Below, piece after piece: positions 11,429-23,618 of a DNA stretch of 64,000 nucleotides. The position numbers were made by a program, and so were the translations under genes. The notes under the pieces are model-generated. The model saw only the letters and a program-made list of their open reading frames with translations. It was not told the DNA's origin and did no database searches. Positions within the stretch are counted from its first letter, which is position 1. Each line of letters opens with the position of its first letter. The DNA comes from Pieris napi (Eukaryota; Arthropoda; Insecta; Lepidoptera; Pieridae). The stretch spans positions 8,516,501-8,580,500 of the forward strand of contig NC_062250.1 of the NCBI RefSeq assembly GCF_905475465.1, given 5' to 3'.

Positions 11429-13031
11429 GGTAGGGGAGCCCACGATGCTAAATGGGGATTTACTCGAGCGTCGTAGAGACCTATTGGGATGCAAAGCTTA
11501 GATAAAAAGAAGAAAAAAATGTTATATGATAAATTCCTTTTCATCGGTGGGGGAAGCGGCTATAGATAGTTAAATATGTATAAAAAAACTGTTGCATGGA
11601 CATCCTCGAGCGCGTCAGATATTGATAGCATCTATGCCCTACGTATTTTTAATAATGTACGTATGTTAATCTGATCGTTTGCATGATGCGGGTGGTTGTA
11701 TTTAAGGGTTGAAAACTAAAAAAAAAAATTTTTTATCGAGCGCGTCAGATTTTCTAAGGGAGTGTTAAGTGCACCAAAAAAAAGCTCTCATTCACTAATC
11801 TGACGATTTAGATGGGACGCAAACCCACAGCCATTTTCTTAATTTGCAAAAAAAAATCGCAATTTTGAAATACTCAAGCGCGTCTGATTAAGATATATGT
11901 GGTTCATCTTTATGTTCTAAACGTACTGTCTCATAATCTGACGATTATCTAGAGGGATTCGCCTGATCTGACAAAAAAAAAATAGAAAAACGGTTCACCT
12001 AAAGGGCCATGCCTGCAACTTCCCGCTAATTCCATTCCTGGGCGCTTAAAATTGTTATTTTGAGCTCGCTGAGTTCAAAGAAATAACATTTCTATGCATT
12101 TGAGCTCTCCCAGCTCGAAAGTCTGATAGAAGTTTCATAGAACACTATTTTTGGAATTTTCAAACCGCAATAACTTTTGAATGGATCAAGCAATTTTCAC
12201 GCGGTTGGCGGCATTCGACGCAGTTTTATCATCCTCATAAATAATTTTGCAATTTTAATTGATCGAACCACAAATTTCGGAGTAATCCCGAAAAAACACT
12301 TTTTCGGGTTTCTTTCGTGTACGATATCTCTCGAACGAATCAACCGCTTTTGACCAGCTTGGTGGCGATCGACGTGGTTTTTCAAGCTCAAAGGCGGATT
12401 AGTTTTTGTAATTGATCGATAAAGAAACCACTTTAAAAAAAAATATTTCTTATTTTTTTAAGATTTTTCAAAATTTCTCAAAATCTATCGGTCCGAATCG
12501 GTTCAAATTCACAGGAAATGTAATTTTGAGGGAAATATTTAGAACGCCGTTTAGTAGATTCCGATCGGTTTAAGGAAATGTAGGCATCACGCAGCTGCAC
12601 GCATTTAACTTTATCGACGAATTTTTGTTATTTCGGCTTGCGGAAATCGTCAGATTATATATTTTTCATTATTCTTGAATTATTTCCTTCAAAATAAAAA
12701 AAAAATTAGCTACGCTCGAGAATGTCGAGATGACGTTTTTGTTTTACAACTTTGTTGCCCTCCCCTTTTTTTCCGTCACTCTCAAATTGTCAGATTAGTG
12801 GAATATACACTTTTTAGGATGTAATTAACTCACCCTACCTTAATCTGACGCGCTCGGGAATTTCTGATGGTCAATTTTTTTTTACTAAACTGATCCTGTC
12901 TCCTTCACGTGCGGCCTTATATATGGGTCTCATATTTTGTGGAGGTACTTAACCGGGTACAAGGTATCCCCCTATATATTAATCTGCCGCGCTTTAGTAA
13001 ATCCCGAAATCCCCTCTTGGGCTCCCCTACC
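11429..13031. mobile_element. 1.6-kb non-autonomous TIR element with mirrored internal motifs
   Basis: The left end GGTAGGGGAGCCCA and the right end TGGGCTCCCCTACC are inverted copies, each followed inward by a related GGGGATTT...TTTACT block; both ends are flanked by AT. Inside, CGAGCGCGTCAGAT-type motifs occur at 11607, 11737 and 11875, and AATCTGACGATT at 11797 and 11935. The right half has the same motifs inverted: AATCGTCAGATT (12645), AATTGTCAGATT (12785), AATCTGACGCGCTC (12843) and a diverged copy at 12981. A diverged tandem duplication occupies about 12172-12435. No transposase frame is visible. The superfamily was not recognised. Confidence 0.7.
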
Positions 13032-13432
13032 ATAATACCGACGATGGCAAAAGCTTGACAGACTGGATCGGGTGTGAAGTGCTACTTTTCAATATCTCTC
13101 TTCGCCCTCTGAATTATTGATTCTACCTGGTGATCACTCTCAGTTAGTATCTATCGTAGTCACTTTTGGATCTAAAACATGATGGCTTTCAATAGGTGTC
13201 CCTTCAATGTTACAATAATTAAGAACATAGTCCAAAAAAAGCGACCGATCTCAGAACGATAATATAAAAGCTTAAACTTTTAAAACAGTCCAGATAATAT
13301 ATAAAATTGCCTTCAAATTACATAGACGTGTTATTTTATGCGAAGTAAATAACGATAAAAAAGCGCAATTTTTAGCAATTATATATTTTACTAGACACGT
13401 TTCAAACTATTTTATTCTAAAAAATAAATAAA
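13032..13432. other. AT-rich stretch, nothing recognised
   Basis: Sequence between the TIR element and a SINE. No feature seen. Confidence 0.45.
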
Positions 13433-13708
13433 TCAGTGGCGCTACAACCTCTTTAAGTCTTGGCCTCAGATTTCTGAATCTGTTTCATGATCATTTTTAA
13501 ATCTAATAGGCAAGTAGGTGAGCAGCCTCCAGTGCTTGAAACACGCCGTCGACTTTTTGGGTCAAAGAAATGTTGGTTTCCTCATAATCCTTTACCGTTC
13601 GAGCAAATGTTTAATGCGGGCATAGAAAGAAAGTCCATTGGTGCACAGCCGGGGATCAAATCTACGACCTCAGGTATGAGAGTCGCACGCTGAAGCCACT
13701 AGTGGCTT
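13433..13708 (-). repeat. tRNA-derived SINE (family 1), minus orientation
   Basis: Reverse-complement copy beginning with the family 3' end (CAGTGGCGCTACAACCTC) and ending at the head (GAAGCCACTAG). Carries CCGTCGACTTTTTGGG and GATCAAATCTACGACC, the inverted B-box region. Slightly degenerate head. Confidence 0.88.
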
Positions 13709-14435
13709 AGTTTATTTTACCACACTTCTCTATTTAATTTTATTCTACACCCAATTTATTAATTATTTTAAGCCTCCAAAATTGTCAATTTCAGTAATGA
13801 AGCAATCTAATCAGTTTATTCAAAATTGCTGAACGCTTCTATCATAAATAAGCATTGGTATCAGCACTATTCATTAAGATATAAATTAAGATAGCGAAAC
13901 TCATAAAAATTTATAAGCGGATGAATAACGTTAAATTTGTAAAAAGGGGTGAATGACCCGATACCATTAACACCTAATTAGGAGGTCTTTCATGATAAGC
14001 TAAGCGTCAAATCATTAATCTTCGACTAGGCCTAAAAGGAGATAAAATCCGAAACTCTACGAAGGAACAATGAACTGCAAATTGGCTGATGGAGGAAATG
14101 GAATGCCTTTGAAAGGCAAAAGTGTTTGGCAATTGTTTTTGGTGATTAATGCTTAATGGTTTTTGAGTCAGCAAATATTATTCAATATTGGTTTTGGCAT
14201 GGTCATATGCGCAAGTATTTAATTGATTACAATACTTGTCTTATACTGATACTTCGTATTGTTCATCTTATTACAAATATATATGTAGGCAACTATCATT
14301 AAGTTATATATTTTTAAACGAAACACTTAGGAACAAGGGCTTTAAGTATTTATTGTGTAATTTTGCTACAAGTACTAGTTTTATATTATGTATTCAGGTT
14401 AATACTCGAAAATAAATACTGTTTTTCCCTTTCCG
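13709..14435. other. AT-rich stretch, nothing recognised
   Basis: No coding or repeat signature recognised. Confidence 0.45.
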
Positions 14436-14852
14436 ACTGGCTTGATCCCTTGGCGATGTGTAGAGATGTTGGGTCACTCTGCATCATCTACCGCATTTAC
14501 CATGGAGAGTGTTTAGAGGAGCTGTTGTTCGGATTAATACCTACAGCTGAGTTTCATCATCGAAGGTCGAGGCAAAATACGAAATCCCACACGTATCACC
14601 TCGACGTCCGTCGTTCCACAAATAAGCGTTTTTTTAAGTAGTATTAGCCGCGCACCAACACTATGTGGAACCAGCTACCCACTGAAGTATTTCCAAAACC
14701 AATTCAACTTATGGTCCTTCAAGAAAAGAGCGTAGCAATTCTTAAGAGGCCGGCAAAACACTCGCGAGCTTTCTAGCATTAAGAGTGTTCATGGGTGGAG
14801 GGTATCACATAACATCAGGTGAGCCTCCTGCCCGTTTGCCTGTTCAATAAAA
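14436..14852 (+). pseudogene. C-terminal fragment of a LINE reverse transcriptase (family A), broken frame
   Basis: Longer copy of the element at 4082. It encodes, in one frame to about 14640, DWLDPLAMCRDVGSLCIIYR, HGECLEELLFGLIPTAEFHH and HLDVRRSTNKRF, which are typical of the region after the reverse-transcriptase domain. The frame is broken at a stop near 14639; the remaining PRT-WNQLP-like part and the GTGAGCCTCCTGCCCG tail continue to 14852. 5'-truncated, dead copy. Confidence 0.78.
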
Positions 14853-17800
14853 TAAGATCTTACAATTAGCAATATCAGAGAATGATGACTATAAAATACA
14901 AAACATTTAGTATTGATAAGATTAATTAGTTGGTACTTTTGTAAAGATTTAGACATTTACAATTAGTTGTGTTGTATTTGCATGTTTAATTAATGCTTAA
15001 GTATGCGGCAATGTTAATAAATTATTATAAGAGAAAAACTACACTGCAGTTCCAATAAAATTACATAAAAAACTATTCAATGCAACCTCGCACAAAATCC
15101 ATACGCGGCGTCCCTGGGAAGACCGTGAACCTGTTTTTGGGTCACCGGTGCAAGGCTATAGGCAGGATTGCAGGGCAGACCTGACAATCTTTTTTGTCCC
15201 TGAATAAAATATATAACTTATGTATTAATAAGTAAACAAATATAATAATAACTAAAACTAAATATAAACCGTATATAAAGTTACGGTAAGTTGGAAGATT
15301 GTATCAAAAATAATTAATAATATATGTTATATATTACGTATATATAAATAAAATAAATAATAATACATGAATTTTAGTACCATAATGATTAATTTTAAAT
15401 GGTTTACTATTCATATTTGTTTATTTCTAACATCTTAAAATACTTTACTTAGTACAAATTTAATATCATGAGGATTTGACAATAATCCAATAATTGTATG
15501 AATTCACTAACACCTCAATTTCTAACGGAATCCGGATTAGTATCATGGCGCAGCGCTTGAATAAAAACCGCAGAATTTTCAGACCCATACACGGTAAGAT
15601 AATAGGCAATAAATTAATTAAAAAGTTATGTTTGAATCCTCCAAGTGACAATAGAAGAATGCAGATGTGTCGTCCAGATGTTTTGAAGCATTCTGTGTCA
15701 CGGCCGTGGCCTGTGGCCTGACCTAATAGTTAGTTCAAGGACTACAGCCTTGCATTCCACTGCACACCTGCCTATCCGGTTGATATCCTCTTCCGGATTA
15801 TGACAACAAGGATGCCTAAATTAACATTTCATTGGTGGCCTAAATTAAAAAAGTACCACACTTAAGAAACAAATGAACATAGAACAGTATTTTTTCCTGT
15901 AAAAAAAATTATATCACATATAAGTTCAAATACATTTTTAGTTTATTTATGTAATAATTTTAAGAAATAGTTCAATATTTCTGTTTTAGATTTCATTATT
16001 GATCTGGGTAATTGTGAGATTTGGACGGCAACGATGGTTAATCAAAGATATGCTGTAAATAAATGTCTACAGTTAACCATTTATTTCCCGACACCTTATT
16101 TGTGAATTTTGGAAGAAGTTCTGATCTACTGTCCTGTCAGGACTTCGACAAAACTATATTTTATGTGATAGAATTGCTATGTAAAGTTTTGATGCTCTTT
16201 TATGAAAAAAGTGAGCAAATGAGTAATTAGAATTTCCGTACATAATTTCAGGTAAGTTGGGTGAGACAAGATGGCGGGTGTGACCCACATTCCAACGGTT
16301 CAAGGTCGCTGCACCGCGCCAATCAATATGCGATTTCAATTCCGCGTTGTCAATTTTGATTTTAACTACAAATTCAATTAAATATTTTGTATTGCATTTT
16401 CGCATCGTTTGCGGCTACGGGAAATATTACGTAGATTTGCTTTATAGTTTTTTAGCACATGTATTTTATTTTATGATTATTAAAAGATTGATTCCCATAG
16501 ATGACAAAAGTGACGTTTATAAGTTATGGGCGGTAAAAGTAATGAATAGTGAAATAGTTTTAGACTTTTTCAAGCCTTAATCGCTATCCAACAAATATAC
16601 AATCTATTTTAATAAACACACAGATTAATCTAACAATGATTGAATTTTACGAACAAGTAGTTTCTTGATAATTTAATTCGTAGATTTTTTAAGGCTCTTG
16701 CGTTATCGTGTGTCTTAATTTTAAAATCCCAATATTGTATAGCGCGGTTCTTGTTGCGTAGTTGATCAATTTTTTTAAATTAAGTAATATAAAGTTGTGT
16801 GACAAATAAGCGAAAAAACACGGAATTACTGGTCTCGTATACCATTCAATAACTTTAAATAATACTAATATATTATTAAAAATACAAAAAAATCTCCTAC
16901 TAGCCTGGGAAACTGATTGTGAATCTGAAATTTCCTTATGAATTGATCATTAAACGAAACGTCGGAAATGTGAATAATGTCGAGGCAAAAATATTGAATT
17001 TCGTAATACTTGAATTAGTCCGGTTTCAAAATATTCAATTAGCTTGATTCAATGAGTCGATTGATACTGTTGATATATTTTGAAACAGCAATTATTTCGC
17101 ATTTTCCTTAAGAAGCGTCTTGAAGGTATACAATTTAATTGTATTTAATTTTATATAACGGACTAAGATATACATTTGATTGGATTAAAATCCGAATATG
17201 TTATTCCATGCCTTGCCTTTAAGATACGTTTGGCGTGCTTAAAGTTTGACAATAAAATATAGATATGTAAGTTATTGTATGTTAAATTACTATATTTCTA
17301 TTTATTTTGTATTATTTTACCTTGCTTTCTTTTTTGTGTTGTATGACTGTATATAGTCTGTAAAAACAAACAAATTATATATAAATGTTTTAAAATTACA
17401 CATATTTTTCAGCTTTTCTATATTTCGTAGTGTACATTTTTGTGTTTTTATGTATTTAGTAAGTATTTTCTAAAAAATAATAATAAAAGAAAGCAGTTTA
17501 ATCCGGTTTAATGATTTGATTTCCGATGCGCCCAACCGATAGGAAGCCCTCGGCTGGGTACTCGGTAAATACTAGGATATTCAAGGTCCACAGATCTAGG
17601 TAATCAGGTCATGCCTATAGTTCCAACTAATTCTCTAGCGACTTCTGTTTCGGGCTAAATAATTATTATCAGGGTTATATATATTATCTGAAATTATAAA
17701 CAGGTTTTGTTCGATTGTTAAAAAATACATATTTTTGAACAAAGAATATAGTCGAACTCAAAATGTACTAAAAAGTAAAAAATACCTTTATTGAATTTAA

Positions 17801-18029
17801 AAAGGTATTTTTTAGTATGTGTGTGTACGCTGCCATTTTCGATACATGCCATGCTTGTTTCTAAGGCTTTTTTCTGGAACATTAAAACATTTTAGGTTAA
17901 CGTAGACCTCACCAAATTAAATAAATTAGATAGGGGCAGTTTGGTTTTTTATATAATAGGCTCTTTTATTTTAATACTAACTTGACATAAGATTATGGTA
18001 TGTAATGTGATTTAAAATTACTCATATTA
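14853..18029. other. AT-rich intergenic stretch with one hairpin
   Basis: No host gene recognised. Two less AT-rich blocks (about 15085-15190 and 15660-15820) show no convincing frame and may be old transposon remnants. An inverted repeat lies at about 17768-17819: TACTAAAAAGTAAAAAATACC pairs imperfectly with GGTATTTTTTAGTA across an 18-base loop. The rest is featureless to me. Confidence 0.45.
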
Positions 18030-18116
18030 AAGGTTTTTTTATAGAACAGTTGACAATCGGGCTCCTGTCCGTTGGCTCACTAAATGTTAAGACACTCACA
18101 GCGGTCTGCTAAGATT
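18030..18116 (-). mobile_element. degenerate LINE tail (family A)
   Basis: A decayed reverse-complement version of the family A 3' end: CAATCGGGCTCCTGTCCG in place of CAAACGGGCAGGAGGCTC, then CTCACTAAATGTTAAG. Weak but co-linear with the other copies. Confidence 0.45.
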
Positions 18117-18124
18117 TGGTACTC

Positions 18125-18381
18125 TTTTCTTAAATAAAAATATGTTTATTATAGAACATAAAATATATTTATCACTTATTCCACGTCATTAAATTTGAAT
18201 CTGTAGGCATCCCTACTCATCGGCAAAGAAGACAGAGGGTGTAGGCCGAGAGAAAAAGCCGGCGTAAAAAACTCTCGGTACTCTTTTAAAATAGCAAATC
18301 ATCAAACAACACTTATTTTAAAACAAATATCGCAAATTAATTAGAAGTAGCCTGTCTAGCACTAGTCCCAGGCCCTTTTAT
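18125..18381 (+). repeat. interspersed repeat X (LINE-like 3' tail), copy 1
   Basis: About 255 bp nearly identical to 62183-62436. Marker blocks are CATCCCTACTCATCGGCAAA, GACAGAGGGTGTAGGCCGAG, AAAAGCCGGCGTA, and GCACTAGTCCCAGGCCC at the right end. No coding part is visible. Its shape (fixed 3' end, variable start) suggests 5'-truncated retrotransposon tails, but the clade is unknown. Confidence 0.65.
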
Positions 18382-19170
18382 CAACTAGATAATCGAAGGA
18401 CCCTAGTCAAAAGTTGAATAGGTTCAAAAATATTTTAGTGGGCTGCTAGTGCCACATAGTGTTGGTGCGCAAAGCGCCTTAAAGACGTTCAGTTGTGGAA
18501 CGTCGGTATAGTTAGATAAAGAATGGCGTATTAGTAATAGTTACAGAAATCCTTCTGCCGCCACGGTACACATATCTTAATATAAATAGCGCTTGAAGAA
18601 GCTTGATAAAGAGGCAAAAACTTCTCTCAGGGCCAAACTACTCGTTGAAATATGGAAACAACTTGGTTCCCACTCTACCCCTACCACGGATAGCAAGATT
18701 TTACACGTCGAATTTGTTCTTACAAGAGTATAAATTTTAATAAAAACCTTTTTAATACAGATATGAATGTATTACATTCACAATCGTAGTTAGCGATAGC
18801 CACGTCAAGTTGGCAGATAACTATTTAATGAGTTAGAGTCTTAACGAAAAGTATAAGCGCCATCTATTTTAAAAATTAAGAGCGAGTGGCCTCTCCAGTA
18901 GGTCCTAACTGGTCCTATTCTGAGGTCATGTATGCCTTAAACCTAAAAAATCGAGCGTCAGGCTGAACGCCGACTTATGAAAAAAGAGCATTGCTAAATT
19001 TCTTTGAAAAAATAATTAAAACTCCTAAAAAAAAGGTCATTATGGTCATATAAAATTCTTGGCATAGCTGCTAACTTCACGCATATTCTTTCATTTTACT
19101 TGTAGATTGTCTTATTCCCATCTCGCTCGCGCACGCTCGGCGCCTGGCTGGTTTAAAAAGAATTCGTTAG
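18382..19170. other. mixed, degraded repeat sequence
   Basis: Contains short fragments reminiscent of family A (GTGCCACATAGTGTTGGTGCGC near 18450, inverted) and of the SINE body (CCTTAAACCTAAAAAATCG near 18940), too decayed to delimit. No gene. Confidence 0.35.
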
Positions 19171-19275
19171 TGGGCAACTTCATACTGATAATTTTGTGTC
19201 ACGGTGCGCGCACATCGTAAAATTTCACTCTCATCAATTTTTCATAACGCGCCTAAAGAAGTATAACTTCAAAAA
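19171..19275 (+). repeat. MITE family Y, right-end fragment
   Basis: Matches the right ends of the copies at 33229 and 41737: GTGTCACGGTGCGCGC, ATCGTAAAATTTCACTCTC, and the terminal GCGCCTAAAGAAGTATAACTT. Left part missing. Confidence 0.65.
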
Positions 19276-19786
19276 TATCAAGAACAGTACATAATAAATA
19301 TATTTATGGCGAGTACAGCTGTAGCACTGATATTCTCATATTTGTAATAAAGGTGATAGATGTTCAACTATGTGAGATAAAATAACATATGTTTTGATTG
19401 ATGTCTGATGTCATGTAATATTAACCTTTAATACACTATTTTTTTAAAGATAAATATTTTTATAACATGAATAAAAATACTAATTTAATATTATTATAGT
19501 TTTAGCTATATATCGATTTTATGAGGGATTTTCAGCCATATCCTAAATTTTTCCTGGAAGCTGTGTGTAGCAAATATGTAAAGAATGCGGTTTAAACGAA
19601 AAGATTACGAAAAATTACACATCGAACAGATAAACCCTCCTTCGGTTTTATGGAAGTCGGTTAAAAAAAGGTGTTATAGGGATGTTTTAAGTACATACTT
19701 ATAAAGATTTTATTACTGCTATTTCTCTTTAAGCACATAGCTTTAAGTAAATAATCTTAATAACAACGTATGTAACAATGGAGTTG

Positions 19787-20032
19787 AAGGTTCAATCCCC
19801 GGCTATGCGCATTTAACACTTGCTCGTACGGTGAAGGAAAACATCGTGAGAAAACCGGCTTGCCTTAGACCCAAAAAGTCGACGGAGTGTGCCAGGCACA
19901 GGAGGCTGATCACCTGCTTGCCTATTAGAAAAAAAATGATCACATAGAAAGAAAGTCCATTGGTGCACAGCCGGAGATCGAACCTACGACCTCAGGTATG
20001 AGAGTCGCACGCTGAAGCCACTAGGTCAACTA
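19787..20032. repeat. two converging SINE (family 1) fragments
   Basis: 19787-19940 is a plus-strand SINE body (B box GGTTCAATCCCCGGC, then CTTGCTCGTACGGTGAAGG, AAAAGTCGACGG, CTGCTTGCC). It runs through an A-run directly into 19945-20032, an inverted SINE head (AAGTCCATTGGTGCACAGCC, GAACCTACGACCTC, GCTGAAGCCACTAGG). Read together it is a head-to-head SINE palindrome, most likely insertion of one copy into the tail of another followed by loss. Confidence 0.75.
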
Positions 20033-20794
20033 AGGTAATGTTCATTAACAATCTTAGTGTTCTGTAATATTTTGACACTAAAAACAGTGTGATGAGTAAA
20101 AATTGTGTGTTAGTTCTAAATTCACATATTAGTATTTCTTTAGAAATATGTTCGATAGTAATTCAGTTTCCGCTAGTAGTATTTTATCTAAGAGAGTTCT
20201 TCCAATTAATCTTCGAGTGCCGATAACTGTTTCGGCTCTGAATACAACCTTCACACAGTTTCAAAACTGACGACAATTTTCGCAGATAATAAAATTAATG
20301 TTGCCTCCAACCAAAATTAATTTGAGATTTAGTATAAAGCTTGAAGGCGTTAACACAACGTTACAACTACAACGCCCAGTTTTTAAAAGTCGGCAACGCA
20401 TTCGCGTTCATTATGGCAATATTAAAGCTGGAAGTTTTTAAGAGGGGAAATCCTGAACGAAATTAAAGAGAAAGAAGAAAGAAAGAATAAAAGTTCATAA
20501 ACTTCTGCGCCGGGGCTGTGAAATAAAGCAGGTAGTATAGCTCTGAGAAGCAGATGCCTATATCCGAGCCGACCTCCAAACCCCTCTGCCCCTTTTAAAT
20601 AGCATATTCCCACTCACACGGGTAAAGGGCTTTCTCCAGTGCCCTCCAAGCTAAGCTGTCAGGAAAGGTCTAAAAAGGCTAATTAAACAGACGCAATAAC
20701 AGATCCAGAAAGGATCGGCCCATGTTTATTGAGGGTTTAAGGAAAAGTCCCTTTAATAATAGAACAATAATTCTTTGCGATATTACCATTTATC
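20033..20794. other. gene-free stretch
   Basis: No host gene. A short piece at 20385-20420 (GTCGGCAACGCATTCGCG) resembles the family A LINE tail. Open frames around 20422-20613 look incidental. Confidence 0.4.
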
Positions 20795-21016
20795 TGTATC
20801 ACCTTGATGCCCCTCGTTTCGAAGGAGTTTCTGGCACTTTACGCCGCGCACCACAACTAAATGCGAATAGCGGCCCGTCGAGGTATTACTGAGATTATAA
20901 AAGATCGGACAAGTATACAAAAACCGGCGACGCACTAGAGAGATTTCTGGCATTGTGAGTATCTATGACAGGCCGTGTTACCTAGCATAAAGTGAGCCTC
21001 CTGCCTATTTGTCTTA
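20795..21016 (+). pseudogene. degenerate LINE C-terminal fragment (family A)
   Basis: Follows the family A layout with many substitutions: ATCACCTTGATGCCCC (HLDV region), GCCGCGCACCAC (PRT), then GCGACGCACTAGAGAG and AAGTGAGCCTCCTGCC at the end. No frame is open throughout. Confidence 0.65.
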
Positions 21017-21472
21017 TTCTTGAAAAATCTTACATATAGTTGAAACGGTTTTCAAAATTTTCAGGCGAGTCTGTAAGATGGACAGATTGTATCCCAGTAC
21101 AGTTGACAACTTGTACGGAACAAGCGGAAGTCAACAGATTGCAACCCGGCCGCCAATCACCTTACATCCGCTTTTAGATTCAGACCTAACGAACATTTTG
21201 TATTTTCTTTAGCTTATGAAATATTAAAATGAAATAATGCACACACGTAGGGTAGAAGCAAAGAAGACACTAACAGTGTGGTAAGACGCAATTAAAGAGA
21301 TAGAGAGCTGAGAAAAGAAATAGATAGATTGGGTACAATATGAGCTTGGAGAAGGCCTGCACTCTATATTAAGGAATCCATGGAATGAGTGACAGGACTA
21401 AGAAACTTATAACTTATTATTATATACTTTATTAGTAACAAATTTTAGATGCATAATTTACCTTTGACATGG

Positions 21473-22911
21473 TAGACCAGTGCAGATAGCCTTTAAAATA
21501 AATAAAAAGTGAAAAAAATTACAGTAGGATGAAACCCATTAGAAAAGCAGGGGAATATGATCAAAATGAAAGGAAAAATAAATTACGGTCGATCTGAGGT
21601 CGGGAAGGGGTCGGGGGGGGAGTTTTAAGGGTAAAAAACGGTTTATCTCGATTTCCGGCAAAACTAAAAGTCCTATCGAAGAAAGTTAAATGGCAAAGTT
21701 GTAGGTAATAAAAAGATCTAAAACTTTTGTATTCACACATTTTTCACATAACCTCAAAATTTATGTGAAAAATTCAAAAAACCAAGTTTTTGGTTTTTAA
21801 TTTTTATCTTTAACAAAAATATTTTTTTTTTAACGAAATTTGGTCAAAACTTACCTTTCTATGTCCCAAATACACTGTAATTTATTTGATTAAAAATATT
21901 TATTTGTTCACCTTATTTTGAATTAATATCGAAAAAACACCCTAATTTTCAATCGAAAATTCTGACGTCAAAATTTCAGCTTTTTTCAAAAAGTTGGTGT
22001 CCTTTCAGTTCGTTGAAATCTCTACTTTCCTATGGTAAAAAAATATAAATATATTTTCATAGTAAATCTTCTCAGAAAACGCAAAAAATCGTATGCAGTA
22101 ACGCCCAGACCTGTCATCTCCTTCCTTACTTCTCTATGAAATACGAAAATTTTAGCCCATCTATAGGCTAAATTTTTTTTTTAGGTCACTCAGGTATATA
22201 TAAGTTATCTTAAAATAGTAATAAATAGGCATCTGATTATAATTTAAAGAAGATTCATAGAGAAGTAGGGAAGGGGATGACGGGTCTGGGCGTTACTGCA
22301 TACGATTTTTTGCATTTTCTGAGAAGATTTACTATGGTAATATATATATATTTTTTTACCATAGGAAAGTAGAGATTTCAACAAACTGAAAGCACACCAA
22401 CTTTTTGAAAAAAGCTGAAATTTTGACGTCAGAATTTTCGATTGAAAATTAGGGTGTTTTTTCGATATTAATTCAAAATAAGGTGAACAAATAAATATTT
22501 TTAATCAAATAAATTACAGTGTATTTGGGACATAGAAAGGTAAGTTTTGACCAAATTTCGTTAAAAAAAAAATATTTTTGTTAAAGATAAAAATTAAAAA
22601 CCAAAAACTTGGTTTTTTGAATTTTTCACATAAATTTTGAGGTTATGTGAAAAATGTGTGAATACAAAAGTTTTAGATCTTTTTATTACCTACAACTTTG
22701 CCATTTAACTTTCTTCGATAGGACTTTTAGTTTTGCCGGAAATCGAGATAAACCGTTTTTTACCCTTAAAACTCCCCCCCCGACCCCTTCCCGACCTCAG
22801 ATCGACCGTAATTTATTTTTCCTTTCATTTTGATCATATTCCCCTGCTTTTCTAATGGGTTTCATCCTACTGTAATTTTTTTAGGTTTCAAAAATTATCG
22901 GCACTGGTCTA
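21473..22911. mobile_element. 1.4-kb foldback (hairpin) element with about 640-bp near-identical arms
   Basis: Left arm about 21473-22137, right arm about 22254-22911, inverted to each other, with a loop of about 115 bp. The outer ends are TAGACCAGTGC on the left and GCACTGGTCTA on the right. Inward of about 21518 the arms differ by only a few bases per hundred, for example around GGTCGGGAAGGGGTCGGGGG and CTTTTAGTTTTGCCGG. The flanks share only TGG. There is no long open frame. A transcript across it would form a long double-stranded hairpin. A second, partial copy is at 34576-35357. Confidence 0.85.
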
Positions 22912-23175
22912 TGGCTACAACAAGTAAAGATATTAAACAAACTATCACCTGTGTCATTTTCGCGTCGCATTTGCTTTAATATTTATCGTGATAAAATAAT
23001 AAACGGAGGTAAAAAATGTTTTGGGTGTAATCTATAAAGTGCATAAAATAAAACCTTATGCATATTAATTATAAATGAAAATATGATACACACTGGATAC
23101 ATATAGGTAATGTTAAAATCGTATTAGAGTATTTATTACTGTAATTTACATGTCGAAGTATTTTCATATACAGAT
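22912..23175. other. AT-rich stretch, nothing recognised
   Basis: No gene or repeat signature recognised. Confidence 0.4.
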
Positions 23176-23292
23176 AAAAGGGCCTGGGACTAGTGCTAGA
23201 CAGGTGCTAATTAATTTGCGATATTTGTTTTAAAATAAGTGTTGTTTGATGATTTGCTATTTTATAAGAGTACCGAGAGTTTTGTACGCCGG
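23176..23292 (-). repeat. interspersed repeat X, truncated minus copy
   Basis: Reverse complement of the right half of the copies at 18125 and 62183: GGGCCTGGGACTAGTGCTAG through TACCGAGAGTTTTGTACGCC. Confidence 0.65.
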
Positions 23293-23618
23293 ATAATCCA
23301 ATTACGATAGCTAACGACAAATTAAAAGCCACCCGCGCGGCAAACCAAAATCAAAGTCAGAGTAGGGCAAGAAACCGCCTTCACCGGAGATGGCATCCTT
23401 TATTACTTACTTCGCTCACTCCAGTGAGCTTCCGTCCTGCCCTTTAGGCAATTGACAACCCTAGGGCGACCCAAGCCGAGGCCCGAGTCTCGTAGGAGAC
23501 ACCCATACGCAATTCCAGCCAAGCTACGCTCGCCAAGACAGCTTGGGATGAGCTGTCAAGGCGCTTCAGCCCAACGGCAAGATTCCGTTCCCGAAAAAAA
23601 AATCAATTATATAATTAA
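23293..23618. other. GC-richer block, probable old transposon remnant
   Basis: Clearly less AT-rich than its surroundings (e.g. GCCACCCGCGCGGCAAACC, GGGCGACCCAAGCCGAGGCC), ending in an A run. No convincing frame. It resembles a LINE 3' UTR ending in an A tail, but I cannot assign a family. Confidence 0.35.

Noticed and set aside
20422..20613. 63-codon minus frame
   Set aside because: No recognisable motif and no neighbours; incidental.
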